From the NCBI GenBank assembly GCA_021779415.1, contig JAJYAS010000283.1, forward strand, positions 1-5,436: a DNA stretch of 5,436 bases, given 5' to 3'. The notes beneath the pieces are model-generated. The model had not been told where the DNA came from. It did not search any database and saw only the letters and a list, made by a program, of their open reading frames with translations. Origin of the DNA: Bacillota bacterium. Lineage in GTDB: Bacteria; Bacillota_B; Desulfitobacteriia; Desulfitobacteriales; Desulfitobacteriaceae. This document shows, one piece after another, positions 1-5,436 of the stretch (positions are counted from its first letter, which is position 1; every line of letters begins with the position of its first letter). Position numbers and translations under genes: made by a program.

Positions 1-2181
1 CATCTCTTGCATTTGAGCGGAAATGCCTTCGATTTTGTTCTTAAAACTACCGATTGATTCTTTGGTCCTGTCATGTTCCGCCTGTATTTTGTTAACCTGC
101 CTGCCGCACTCCTCAATCTGCATTTGAATCTCAATAATGCTAGGATCTTGCTCAGCTTTTCTTAGCTCCAACTTTTCTTGTTGAATTTGCTCATTAATCC
201 CCTTAAATTCTCTCGGTGCATTGATATTCTCTTCCAACACTTCGACTTTGCAGAGACTAAGCGTCTCGATGATTTGCCCGAGCACCTTCAGGTTTCCCTC
301 AGCAGCCCTGATAGCTTCATTAACACCGTTAAGTTCAGCCTGTTTGTTTATAAGCTGAACCTCAAAGGCATGTGCGCCAATATATGGAGTGTAATACACT
401 CTCACGTCAATCTTTCTTACCGCATAATTTTGGTAAAGCATACAGTCGGGTGTAATTGCCACCTTATAATCTTTTAAACTTTGCACATCTTCACAGCGAA
501 TCACCCGGTTAAGCAGATAGACTGCATAGGCCCGCGCCCAGCGATTGTCACCTTTAATGACATAAGCTAGTGAAGCAGCATCAGCTACAGCATTAATATC
601 AAGTTTATTGGTGTTAACCAGACCAACGGTGTGTACTTCTTTTTTAATTCGATTATAAACCTCTAAAGCTACCCGGTAGTGTTGGGGTTCAACAATTATG
701 TAGAATCTTTGCGTATTCAAATAGCCTTCAATCGCATTTTGCCAGGTAGGATCGGTAATTTCCAGCAAATCAGAGAATATCCTGGGTTCGCTGCGGATAC
801 CCAGTTGTAAGAACTCTTGCTGAATAGCTGTTAACAGCTTTGTGGTATTATCCGGATAGGTAAGCTTTTTATTTTTAAGGTCTTTGATTTCGTTTTCCAG
901 TTTAATTTTTTGAGCCTGATATTTTACCAGCAAATCCTTCTGCCTGACATTATCGGAAGTATAGCCTTCTAACAATGACTTTAAATCCTTTTTCAGGTTG
1001 TAGATATTTTGGATCTTAATGTCGTTAGACTGATCGACTGAAGCTAATTGCCTGAGATCATCCTTGGCAAGGATGTGGACTTCAAACTTATTGAGTAAGC
1101 TCAAGGCGTCCTCTACGACCTCAAGCATGTTTTGCAGCTTGCGCAGCGCTACCTCAGCAATGCGCTTATCCTTTTCCAGGATTTCAAGGCGATGCTTGGT
1201 ATGACTTATCAGCTGCGCAGTTTCATTTTGACCCAGCGCAACCTGCAAATTCGTCAGCCTGTCCCGCTCATTTTGCAGACTTGAGTTTAAAGCAGCTTCT
1301 TTATTTTGCTCGCTGGCGAGGTTTTGTCTGTAGCTTGCCTGGCTTTGCTCCAGTTCCGCAAATTCCAGTTTTTTGGCCTCGATTTCTGCCTTTTTGATTA
1401 ATATTTCATTAGTCTTGATTTCACGTTCTTTAGCGATAATATCCTCGTTTTTGGCAAGGATGGCTTTAAGCTCAACTATCTTGTCCTTGGTGAGCTCTAG
1501 CAGATCTTCGAGCTCTTTTAAGGCTGCAATATTGTTACGCAAAGTGGCAACCTCAATGGCCTTTTCCGACAGGATAAATTTATTAATAAAGTCCTTGACA
1601 TTATCCATGGGTTTAAAGGCCAACGACTTGGGGATCATGTCAAAAAATCGGTCTTCCAAATTGCCCAGTCTGTGACGAAATCTTTCTTTTGCCTTTGCCA
1701 TCTGAGCAATTAGGTTTATCTTCTTATCTTTTCTGCGGAACTCTTCAGTGGTGGCGGGTCTCCCGCCTACCACAAAGGAAAGCTCCTCCAGCTTACATTC
1801 TTCGCAAAACCAGGCAATTGTCAGCTTGCTTTCTTCGTCGGGAGAATCGATTTTGACGCCCAACGTAAAATAGTTAGCGGTTTTTTGTTCATAAAACTCT
1901 AAGGCAGCATACGTAATGACGCTGCCGCTCCTCAGAAAAGCATTATCTTCACTCCCCGTTTTACAGCGGACATAACCTTTCAAGTTCCGACTGCTTTTTT
2001 CGTTCGCTGCTGTGTTAAATTTACGATGATTCGTGGTAAGCACAAATTGAATCGCATCTAAAATCGTCGATTTTCCGGCAGTATTTTCCCCACTAATCAG
2101 ACATGAGCCAGCAACGTTGATGGTTTCATTGACAAAATAGTGCCAATTAATCAGCCTAATCCTGCACAGTTTCTTCATCAT
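1..2181 (-). CDS. jetC: Wadjet JetC, SMC/SbcC-like ATPase (partial, C-terminus beyond left edge)
   Basis: This is the motor subunit of a Wadjet complex; by family knowledge it dimerises, binds ATP and DNA, and extrudes DNA loops so that JetD can cut small circular DNA. I translated the minus strand from 2181 to 1 and found 727 codons without a stop. Residues 31-39 read GENTAGKST, a Walker A loop, just after an N-terminal strand RLINWHYF (9-16). A family-like stretch beginning AFKPMDNVKDFI follows at about 188-208. Residues about 209-440 are Lys/Glu/Leu/Gln-rich coiled coil, about 442-610 form a globular hinge-like domain (with WQNAIEGYL and RFYIIVEP), and a returning coiled coil runs to the window edge. 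Walker B and the signature motif must lie outside. The start is a tandem ATG (2181 or 2178) placed 7 bases after GGGGGGTGAG (2198-2189). The 5' end overlaps jetB by 26 bases, implying coupled translation. The family is clear; the Wadjet assignment rests on jetA and jetB next to it. Confidence 0.9.
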   Translation of the reverse strand, partial: MMKKLCRIRLINWHYFVNETINVAGSCLISGENTAGKSTILDAIQFVLTTNHRKFNTAANEKSSRNLKGYVRCKTGSEDNAFLRSGSVITYAALEFYEQKTANYFTLGVKIDSPDEESKLTIAWFCEECKLEELSFVVGGRPATTEEFRRKDKKINLIAQMAKAKERFRHRLGNLEDRFFDMIPKSLAFKPMDNVKDFINKFILSEKAIEVATLRNNIAALKELEDLLELTKDKIVELKAILAKNEDIIAKEREIKTNEILIKKAEIEAKKLEFAELEQSQASYRQNLASEQNKEAALNSSLQNERDRLTNLQVALGQNETAQLISHTKHRLEILEKDKRIAEVALRKLQNMLEVVEDALSLLNKFEVHILAKDDLRQLASVDQSNDIKIQNIYNLKKDLKSLLEGYTSDNVRQKDLLVKYQAQKIKLENEIKDLKNKKLTYPDNTTKLLTAIQQEFLQLGIRSEPRIFSDLLEITDPTWQNAIEGYLNTQRFYIIVEPQHYRVALEVYNRIKKEVHTVGLVNTNKLDINAVADAASLAYVIKGDNRWARAYAVYLLNRVIRCEDVQSLKDYKVAITPDCMLYQNYAVRKIDVRVYYTPYIGAHAFEVQLINKQAELNGVNEAIRAAEGNLKVLGQIIETLSLCKVEVLEENINAPREFKGINEQIQQEKLELRKAEQDPSIIEIQMQIEECGRQVNKIQAEHDRTKESIGSFKNKIEGISAQMQEM

Positions 2182-2785
2182 CACTCTGCTCACCCCCCGT
2201 CACGTACTTATGCAGTTTCTCAAGGATCACCTCGTACATGCTGCTCAAGTTGTCAGTGGGCACCGCAAACAACACCGCTGGATAGATTCTAAGCCTGGCA
2301 TCGGACAAGGTAACGTCGCTGTCAATGTTGGCCACGATATTATACCGCTTAAACAACCGGACAGTATCGCGCAGCGTCGTTTTATCCAGGTTTGCTTTAG
2401 CTTCAATTTTTAGCATATTATACTCTTGATGGATCTCATCGGTTAGCACCACTACATCTTCATTCAGACTCAATTGTTTACGCTTTTCGATATACAGCAG
2501 TCTCAAAATGAGCAAAATAATGCTTTCAATCTTGCGCAGCCTTAATCTTCCCGTTCCCTGCCGGCTTGTCAAGGCCACAACCCCTTGCATTTCATTAATC
2601 TCAATGCTGTAGCCAAGCAGGTCGAAATACTCCGTAAAAAGGTTTTTGTTTTGCACAATGAAGATGTAGTCATTCCGGGTATCTTCCTTTTTCTTGATGA
2701 TAAAGCAGTTATTAAGCAGCTTGTTGGCTGTTGTTCTGAACTTTTCCTTTTGCATCAGGCTTTCCTTCAGTATTTCCATCTCCAT
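2156..2785 (-). CDS. jetB: Wadjet JetB, MukE/KITE-like subunit (DUF4194 type)
   Basis: The 209-residue product matches the size and layout of JetB, the small winged-helix (KITE/MukE-like) subunit that bridges the kleisin JetA and the SMC JetC. Visible features are an N-terminal helix; a strand pair at about 40-72 (DYIFIVQNK, then YSIEINEMQGVVALTS); a basic turn GRLRLRK (79-85) leading to a hydrophobic helix IESIILLILRLLYIE (86-100); a second winged-helix-like segment at about 110-165; and RIYPAVLFAVP at 166-176, which resembles the conserved end of DUF4194 proteins. The C-terminus is acidic (QSDDEETVQD). ATG at 2785 overlaps the jetA stop by one base (TAATG) and has AAAGGTG (2798-2792) six bases upstream. 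The 3' end lies inside the start of jetC. The DUF4194 assignment is from memory of family patterns and order in the operon, not from a database search. No catalytic motif is expected or seen. Confidence 0.85.
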   Translation of the reverse strand: MEMEILKESLMQKEKFRTTANKLLNNCFIIKKKEDTRNDYIFIVQNKNLFTEYFDLLGYSIEINEMQGVVALTSRQGTGRLRLRKIESIILLILRLLYIEKRKQLSLNEDVVVLTDEIHQEYNMLKIEAKANLDKTTLRDTVRLFKRYNIVANIDSDVTLSDARLRIYPAVLFAVPTDNLSSMYEVILEKLHKYVTGGEQSDDEETVQD

Positions 2786-4191
2786 TATTCACACCTTTCA
2801 ATCAGAAAATCATTAAACCGGAAGTTATTGACCGCTATGGTTTCAGAGAGTGGCGTAGTTTTATAAATTGACTTATTATCCCTGCCGTAAAGGCTGATAA
2901 AAATAACTTTTATGAGATCCCGTTTATCAGCAAGTGGCAGGGTAGAAGCAAGCACCACTTTATTTTCTTGCAACAACCCAGCAACGTACTGGTTGATATT
3001 CTTGCGTGAAAACCTGTTTTTGCTTTTTTCCTGCAGCGCTAGCCGATGCAATTCGCGTTGTTCCGCTGTAATCCCTAAGGTACTGTCCAACTCCTCGGGC
3101 AGGGACACTTTCTTGGAAATCGGAACCACATATAAGGAATCGCTGTCCATAAAGCCCTGGGGGAAGATATTAAAGACCCCAAGCAAGGAGTCATCGATTT
3201 CGTCATTGAGATTTAAGCTTGCGTCATTATTAAACTCATCGGACAGGTAAGCCAGAATTTTCGCGATCTTACCTTCAGCATTATTGGAATTGGTCAGCAG
3301 GAATTTTGCTCTAGCCACAGAGCTGCCAATATATTTCGCGTTCTTATAATCGATTTCCGCAATAATCTCATCATAATTTCTATAGGCAGAAATGATGCCA
3401 AGTATCTGACTCCTCAGCCCATCATGTGCTGACGCTTGCTCAGCGACCTGCTCTAACTCCATATATCCCAAAACAGCACGCTCAAAAACATCCGCATCAT
3501 TTAAAATGTTGTGCAGATTCTCAATAATTGACGATCTGAAATAGGAAATATTGTCGCTGGTCTTGATGCGATGATAAGCCTTTGAACCTATATCTTTATG
3601 GTAGATGAAAAAATCCTGCACAATTTCAGCCGCAGATTTTTCGTTAGTGATAGCGTCGATATATTTTTTGATGTTGGTATTGAGTTTTTTCAGGCCCACC
3701 ATTAATTCTTCCGTGTTTTCGATAACCCGTTTGATGATATATTCATAAGGCTTAGTGTACCCTTCCTGATTAAGCAGCGTGGCGTGGATCTGGGATACTA
3801 AGCTTTGATATTCCAACTCTTCATTCTTGATGATTTTATTGAAGGACTCTATAACCGTAGCAGCGTAGTCAAATAGGTTCACCTTAACCCGAAAGTCGTT
3901 AGCAAGTTCGTATTCAATCCATTCGCTTTCCTTTAACCTACGCAAAATTGCGTTGGCCTTGGAGCGAGAGTCCTTAGCAATTTCATTATCCTCATCGAAG
4001 ACCATCTCTGCAGTGGATTCATTGTCAAAATAATTCTCTAATTCGGCGACGATAATATCTTTGTCCACACCGAAAGACAGCTCAGATTTATAGCTATTAT
4101 AGATAAGTGTCAAGCAATCGACATAAGTAGTTTTGTATTTGCTGGTCAAGGGTTTGAAAAAATCTTGCGGAATAATATTGAAAAGATTCAG
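2785..4191 (-). CDS. jetA: Wadjet JetA, kleisin-like subunit (likely type III, DUF5716/JetA family), CTG start
   Basis: JetA is the kleisin/MukF-like subunit that joins the two JetC heads and carries JetB. The product is 468 residues from the CTG proposed here: an N-terminal winged-helix region (about 15-120, including AILRRLKESEWIEYE at 81-95 and LFDYAATVIESF at 106-117), a long helical middle, and a C-terminal winged-helix/kleisin segment ending FRFNDFLIERCE. No enzyme motif is seen. Start choice: the frame is closed by TAG at 4206-4204. The only plausible starts after it are CTG at 4191-4189, 8 bases from a perfect AGGAGG (4205-4200), and TTG at 4149, which has no ribosome binding site. 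The CTG start adds MNLFNIIPQDFFKP, which resembles how JetA proteins of this family usually begin (known from memory). It is first in the operon and overlaps jetB by 1 base. Family confidence is high; the subtype is less sure because jetD is not visible. Confidence 0.85.
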   Translation of the reverse strand: MNLFNIIPQDFFKPLTSKYKTTYVDCLTLIYNSYKSELSFGVDKDIIVAELENYFDNESTAEMVFDEDNEIAKDSRSKANAILRRLKESEWIEYELANDFRVKVNLFDYAATVIESFNKIIKNEELEYQSLVSQIHATLLNQEGYTKPYEYIIKRVIENTEELMVGLKKLNTNIKKYIDAITNEKSAAEIVQDFFIYHKDIGSKAYHRIKTSDNISYFRSSIIENLHNILNDADVFERAVLGYMELEQVAEQASAHDGLRSQILGIISAYRNYDEIIAEIDYKNAKYIGSSVARAKFLLTNSNNAEGKIAKILAYLSDEFNNDASLNLNDEIDDSLLGVFNIFPQGFMDSDSLYVVPISKKVSLPEELDSTLGITAEQRELHRLALQEKSKNRFSRKNINQYVAGLLQENKVVLASTLPLADKRDLIKVIFISLYGRDNKSIYKTTPLSETIAVNNFRFNDFLIERCE

Positions 4192-4199
4192 TTGTCTTA

Positions 4200-4205
4200 C
4201 CTCCT
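4200..4205 (-). promoter_or_regulatory. Ribosome binding site of jetA (AGGAGG), decides the CTG start
   Basis: Read on the minus strand, AGGAGG followed by TAAGACAA leads directly to CTG at 4191-4189, a spacing of 8 bases. It overlaps the in-frame TAG stop that bounds the reading frame. The alternative TTG start 42 bases downstream is preceded by T/C/A-rich sequence without any purine-rich site. Confidence 0.8.
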
Positions 4206-4209
4206 AGCG

Positions 4210-4240
4210 CAGCAGAATTCTCCCATAACAAAATTCGCTG
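4210..4240 (-). repeat. Imperfect inverted repeat in the jetA leader
   Basis: CAGC plus GAATT (4210-4219, with A4214 bulged) pairs with AATTCGCTG (4232-4240) around a 12-base loop. It lies 5 bases upstream of the AGGAGG site of jetA. It could be an operator or leader hairpin; a 9-bp AT-containing stem with a bulge may also be chance. Confidence 0.3.
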
Positions 4241-4364
4241 TTTTACACTAGAATCCTCTCCACCTTTACCCCACTCTCGCTTAATTAATTTACAGTCTGT
4301 CCAATACAGCATGATTTCAGAAAGCTTCCTTCCCATTGCTAATGGTTCAAGCCAGTTGCTTATA

Positions 4365-4393
4365 TTGCTATATTGTCCTGTCCATGCTATTAT
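4365..4393 (+). promoter_or_regulatory. Sigma-A-type promoter for the MNT-HEPN operon
   Basis: TTGCTA (4365-4370) and TATTAT (4388-4393) are separated by 17 bases, and TG at 4385-4386 gives an extended -10 (TGCTATTAT). Transcription would begin near 4400, giving a leader of about 50 bases. The -35 lies within tandem near-repeats TTGCTTATA (4356-4364) and TTGCTATA (4365-4372), a possible operator. Toxin-antitoxin operons are often autoregulated, but no regulator binding can be shown from sequence. Confidence 0.6.
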
Positions 4394-4430
4394 TAAGGAA
4401 ATAACTGGTATTCTGCCTCAGTAGCATCCA

Positions 4431-4438
4431 AGGGAGGA
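4431..4438 (+). promoter_or_regulatory. Ribosome binding site of the MNT gene
   Basis: AGGGAGGA lies 10 bases before ATG at 4449, a slightly long but workable spacing. The site can pair with CTGCCTC (4413-4419) through GAGG (4434-4437) and CAG (4439-4441) with one bulged A, which might limit translation. Confidence 0.6.
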
Positions 4439-4448
4439 CAGAGCCCTA

Positions 4449-4805
4449 ATGGCAACCAAGTCTACCAATGACAAAACCGAAAATCTTGAAATACTCAAAG
4501 AATTGCTCATAAAGTCTATTAATGACAATGATGTAAAGATTTATCTTTTTGGTTCCTGGGCCAGACAGTCAAACAAAAACAGTTCAGATATTGATATTGG
4601 TATCTGGCATCCCGGTTCACCCGGGCCTGAATTCTTTACGCTCCTAAGGAATATTTTGGAAGAGTCAACGTTCCCGTATAACGTCGATATCGTTGACCTT
4701 GTTCATGCTACTCCCGCTCTTGTAGAAAATGTGCAAAAGGAGGGTATTTTGTGGACAGACTCAGTGAACGTTTACGGGCAGCCCACAGCGCCTTATCACG
4801 CTTAG
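4449..4805 (+). CDS. mntA: MNT-domain nucleotidyltransferase, MntA-type antitoxin
   Basis: The 118-residue protein is a minimal nucleotidyltransferase. Residues 31-52 hold the hallmark strand-loop-strand: IYLFGSWAR, then GSx10DxD formed by G35, S36, D47 and D49. A third acidic residue for metal binding is D80 or D83 in VDIVDLV. Characterised MntA antitoxins use ATP to AMPylate the partner HEPN toxin on a tyrosine, blocking its RNase activity; the same is inferred here. Length fits the HI0073-like family (about 100-120 residues). ATG at 4449 is preceded by AGGGAGGA. It is first in a two-gene operon and its last 55 bases also encode the start of the HEPN protein. The tail after about residue 102 (DSVNVYGQPTAPYHA) falls in this dual-coded part and is not recognisably conserved. 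A housekeeping nucleotidyltransferase role is unlikely given the partner. Confidence 0.9.
   Translation: MATKSTNDKTENLEILKELLIKSINDNDVKIYLFGSWARQSNKNSSDIDIGIWHPGSPGPEFFTLLRNILEESTFPYNVDIVDLVHATPALVENVQKEGILWTDSVNVYGQPTAPYHA
4737..4744 (+). promoter_or_regulatory. Internal ribosome binding site of the HEPN gene
   Basis: AAGGAGGG inside the MNT coding sequence lies 6 bases before GTG at 4751. It supports GTG as the true start, and therefore the 55-base overlap of the two genes. Confidence 0.8.
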
Positions 4806-5146
4806 AAGAAGTTCTATCTATCGATGCTCCTTCCTTGATCGAAAGGGATGCAACTATTCAACGTTTTGAATTTACGTTTGAGGCCCTTTGGAAGGCCGCA
4901 AAAGAATATCTATTTGTCATAGAAGGGTTTGAGATCGCCTCACCTAAAGGGGTTATCCGCAGTTGCCGGGAACTAGGCATTCTTAATGATGAAAGTGCTA
5001 CCCATGCCCTGGTCATGGCTGATGACCGCAATTTGACTCTTCATACATACAACGAAACCCTTGCAAATCAGATCTATAGTCGAATCAAGTCATACTCAAT
5101 TCTAATAAGGAACTGGCTGCAGCAGATGCAAGACCGAGCAAATTAG
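4751..5146 (+). CDS. hepT: HEPN-domain toxin, HepT type (HI0074 family)
   Basis: The 131-residue all-helical protein belongs to the HI0074 'nucleotidyltransferase substrate-binding' family. Recognisable segments are ERDATIQRFEFTFEALWKA (31-49), SPKGVIRSCRELGIL (64-78) and the HEPN catalytic motif DDRNLTLHTYNE (91-102). R93, H98 and Y100 form RX4HXY, the version found in HepT RNases whose tyrosine is AMPylated by MntA. The inferred activity is a metal-independent RNase cutting cellular RNA when not modified, serving as a toxin or abortive-infection effector. GTG at 4751 has AAGGAGGG 6 bases upstream, and the gene begins 55 bases before the MNT gene ends, in the +2 frame, so both are probably made from one message with coupled translation. 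All motif residues are present, so the toxin looks intact. A likely terminator follows about 60 bases after the stop. Confidence 0.92.
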   Translation: MDRLSERLRAAHSALSRLEEVLSIDAPSLIERDATIQRFEFTFEALWKAAKEYLFVIEGFEIASPKGVIRSCRELGILNDESATHALVMADDRNLTLHTYNETLANQIYSRIKSYSILIRNWLQQMQDRAN

Positions 5147-5204
5147 ACCACTCAGTAAATTGTGTAAAACATTAATTATCGAAAACTATCTAAAAAAAAT
5201 TTAC

Positions 5205-5228
5205 CCACTGGCCGCTTAAGGTCAGTGG
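5205..5228. terminator. Likely bidirectional intrinsic terminator
   Basis: CCACTGGCC (5205-5213) pairs with GGTCAGTGG (5220-5228) over 9 bp including one G-T pair, with loop GCTTAA. On the plus strand ATTTTATATTAT follows. On the minus strand the stem is followed by GTAAA and then a run of eight T (complement of 5192-5199). It sits between the converging HEPN gene and the small minus-strand gene, as expected for a shared terminator. The minus-strand T-run starts about 5 bases after the stem, so strength in that direction is less sure. Confidence 0.7.
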
Positions 5229-5262
5229 ATTTTATATTATGCCCCCATCAGCCTTCCTGTTG

Positions 5263-5428
5263 TCAAATTAAGTGAATCCACGCGGCGATATCGGCAATTA
5301 CCTGTTCTGCCACATTCGCTTGTGCATTGTATTCCGAGATTTGCTGCAATTGTGTCAAACTCTCCGTTCAAAACAGCCTGCACATATTGCTTGCTTTTTG
5401 CAATTAGGCTACTTTTATCCGTATTCAT
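5263..5428 (-). pseudogene. Small hypothetical gene, apparently frameshifted (possibly extends past right edge)
   Basis: From ATG at 5428 the frame reads MNTDKSSLIAKSKQYVQAVLNGE, a plausible helical start. Staying in this frame gives 63 codons to 5237, but the latter part is Cys/Arg-rich and unlike a natural fold (C at 35, 39 and 45, then RYRRVD). Skipping one base near the GGAGAG stretch (about 5360-5368) joins instead to SLTQLQQISEYNAQANVAEQ and then VIADIAAWIHLI, ending at TGA 5265-5263. This is a smooth amphipathic helical sequence, giving about 54 residues in total. I therefore read it as a small gene with a one-base frameshift, from mutation or sequencing error. No family is recognised. 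Only GAAAAGTT is visible before the ATG and no upstream in-frame stop is seen, so the true start may lie beyond the window. It ends shortly before the shared terminator. The alternative, an intact 63-residue protein, cannot be excluded. Confidence 0.4.
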
Positions 5429-5436
5429 AACTTTTC

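Larger units (their letters stand above)
4192..4448. other. Divergent intergenic region between jetA and the MNT gene
   Basis: These 257 bases hold the start signals of two divergent units. For the plus strand there is a good promoter (4365-4393) and a ribosome binding site (4431-4438). For the minus strand the best -10-like hexamer is TATAAG (4364-4359), next to the plus -35, but no acceptable -35 accompanies it, so the jet promoter is unresolved. An imperfect hairpin lies at 4210-4240 and TTAATTAA at 4281-4288. A 79-codon minus-strand reading frame from 4336 runs through the region but overlaps jetA out of frame and has no recognisable features. Confidence 0.6.

Noticed and set aside
178..477. 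99-codon plus-strand reading frame
   Set aside because: It lies antisense inside the continuous jetC frame and has no domain signal.
1373..1675. 100-codon plus-strand Ser/Leu-rich reading frame
   Set aside because: It is the antisense shadow of jetC coiled-coil sequence; its composition is what Lys/Glu/Leu codons give on the other strand.
2210..3250. Three plus-strand reading frames (2210-2413, 2585-2866, 2912-3250)
   Set aside because: All are antisense to jetB or jetA, which have clear family features and good ribosome binding sites.
2785..4149. jetA starting at TTG 4149
   Set aside because: No ribosome binding site precedes it, and it drops 14 family-like residues that follow an ideal AGGAGG and CTG.
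4255..4330. Possible minus-strand jet promoter elements such as TTGGAC and TAAATT
   Set aside because: Spacing between -35-like and -10-like hexamers is wrong in every combination tried.
4097..4336. 79-codon minus-strand reading frame starting MGRKLSEIML
   Set aside because: It overlaps the start of jetA out of frame, has no recognisable domain, and its last third reads through the jetA ribosome binding site and N-terminal codons.
1..5436. CRISPR array, tRNA, rRNA, insertion sequence or attachment site
   Set aside because: No regularly spaced repeats, cloverleaf-like sequence, transposase motifs or paired terminal repeats were seen.

Overview
The window looks like part of a defence island in a low-to-mid GC Gram-positive-type bacterium. 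Strong GGAGG-type ribosome binding sites, GTG/TTG/CTG start usage and tightly overlapped genes suggest Bacillota (Clostridia or Negativicutes). That assignment is an inference from style; no taxonomic marker gene is present.

Left and centre (1-4191, minus strand) is the front of a Wadjet-type SMC operon, transcribed right to left in the order jetA, jetB, jetC. JetA is the kleisin-like subunit, JetB the small KITE/MukE-like subunit (DUF4194 type), and JetC the SMC/SbcC-like ATPase with a clear P-loop, coiled coils and hinge. JetA and JetB overlap by 1 base, JetB and JetC by 26 bases. JetC stays open for 727 codons and runs off the left edge, so its C-terminal Walker B/signature half and the expected jetD nuclease gene lie outside. 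Wadjet complexes are known to recognise small closed circular DNA, extrude loops along it and cleave it through JetD, restricting plasmids. The jetA start is unusual: it appears to be a CTG codon behind a perfect AGGAGG site, which adds 14 family-like residues that a TTG-start prediction misses.

The intergenic region (4192-4448) separates the Wadjet operon from a divergent pair. It holds a good sigma-A-type promoter with an extended -10 for the plus strand, tandem TTGCTATA-like repeats over its -35, and two possible leader hairpins. No convincing promoter for the jet operon is seen.

Right (4449-5146, plus strand) is an MNT-HEPN toxin-antitoxin pair of the MntA/HepT (HI0073/HI0074) type. The nucleotidyltransferase carries GSx10DxD and the HEPN protein carries RX4HXY. 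The genes overlap by 55 bases, with a strong internal ribosome binding site for the second. A hairpin with T-runs on both sides (about 5205-5228) is a likely bidirectional terminator. It separates the pair from a small converging minus-strand gene at the right edge, which seems to be frameshifted.

The two systems are known types. The less ordinary points are the CTG start of jetA, the back-to-back arrangement of an anti-plasmid SMC system with an MNT-HEPN module, the long dual-coded overlap in that module, and the broken small gene.
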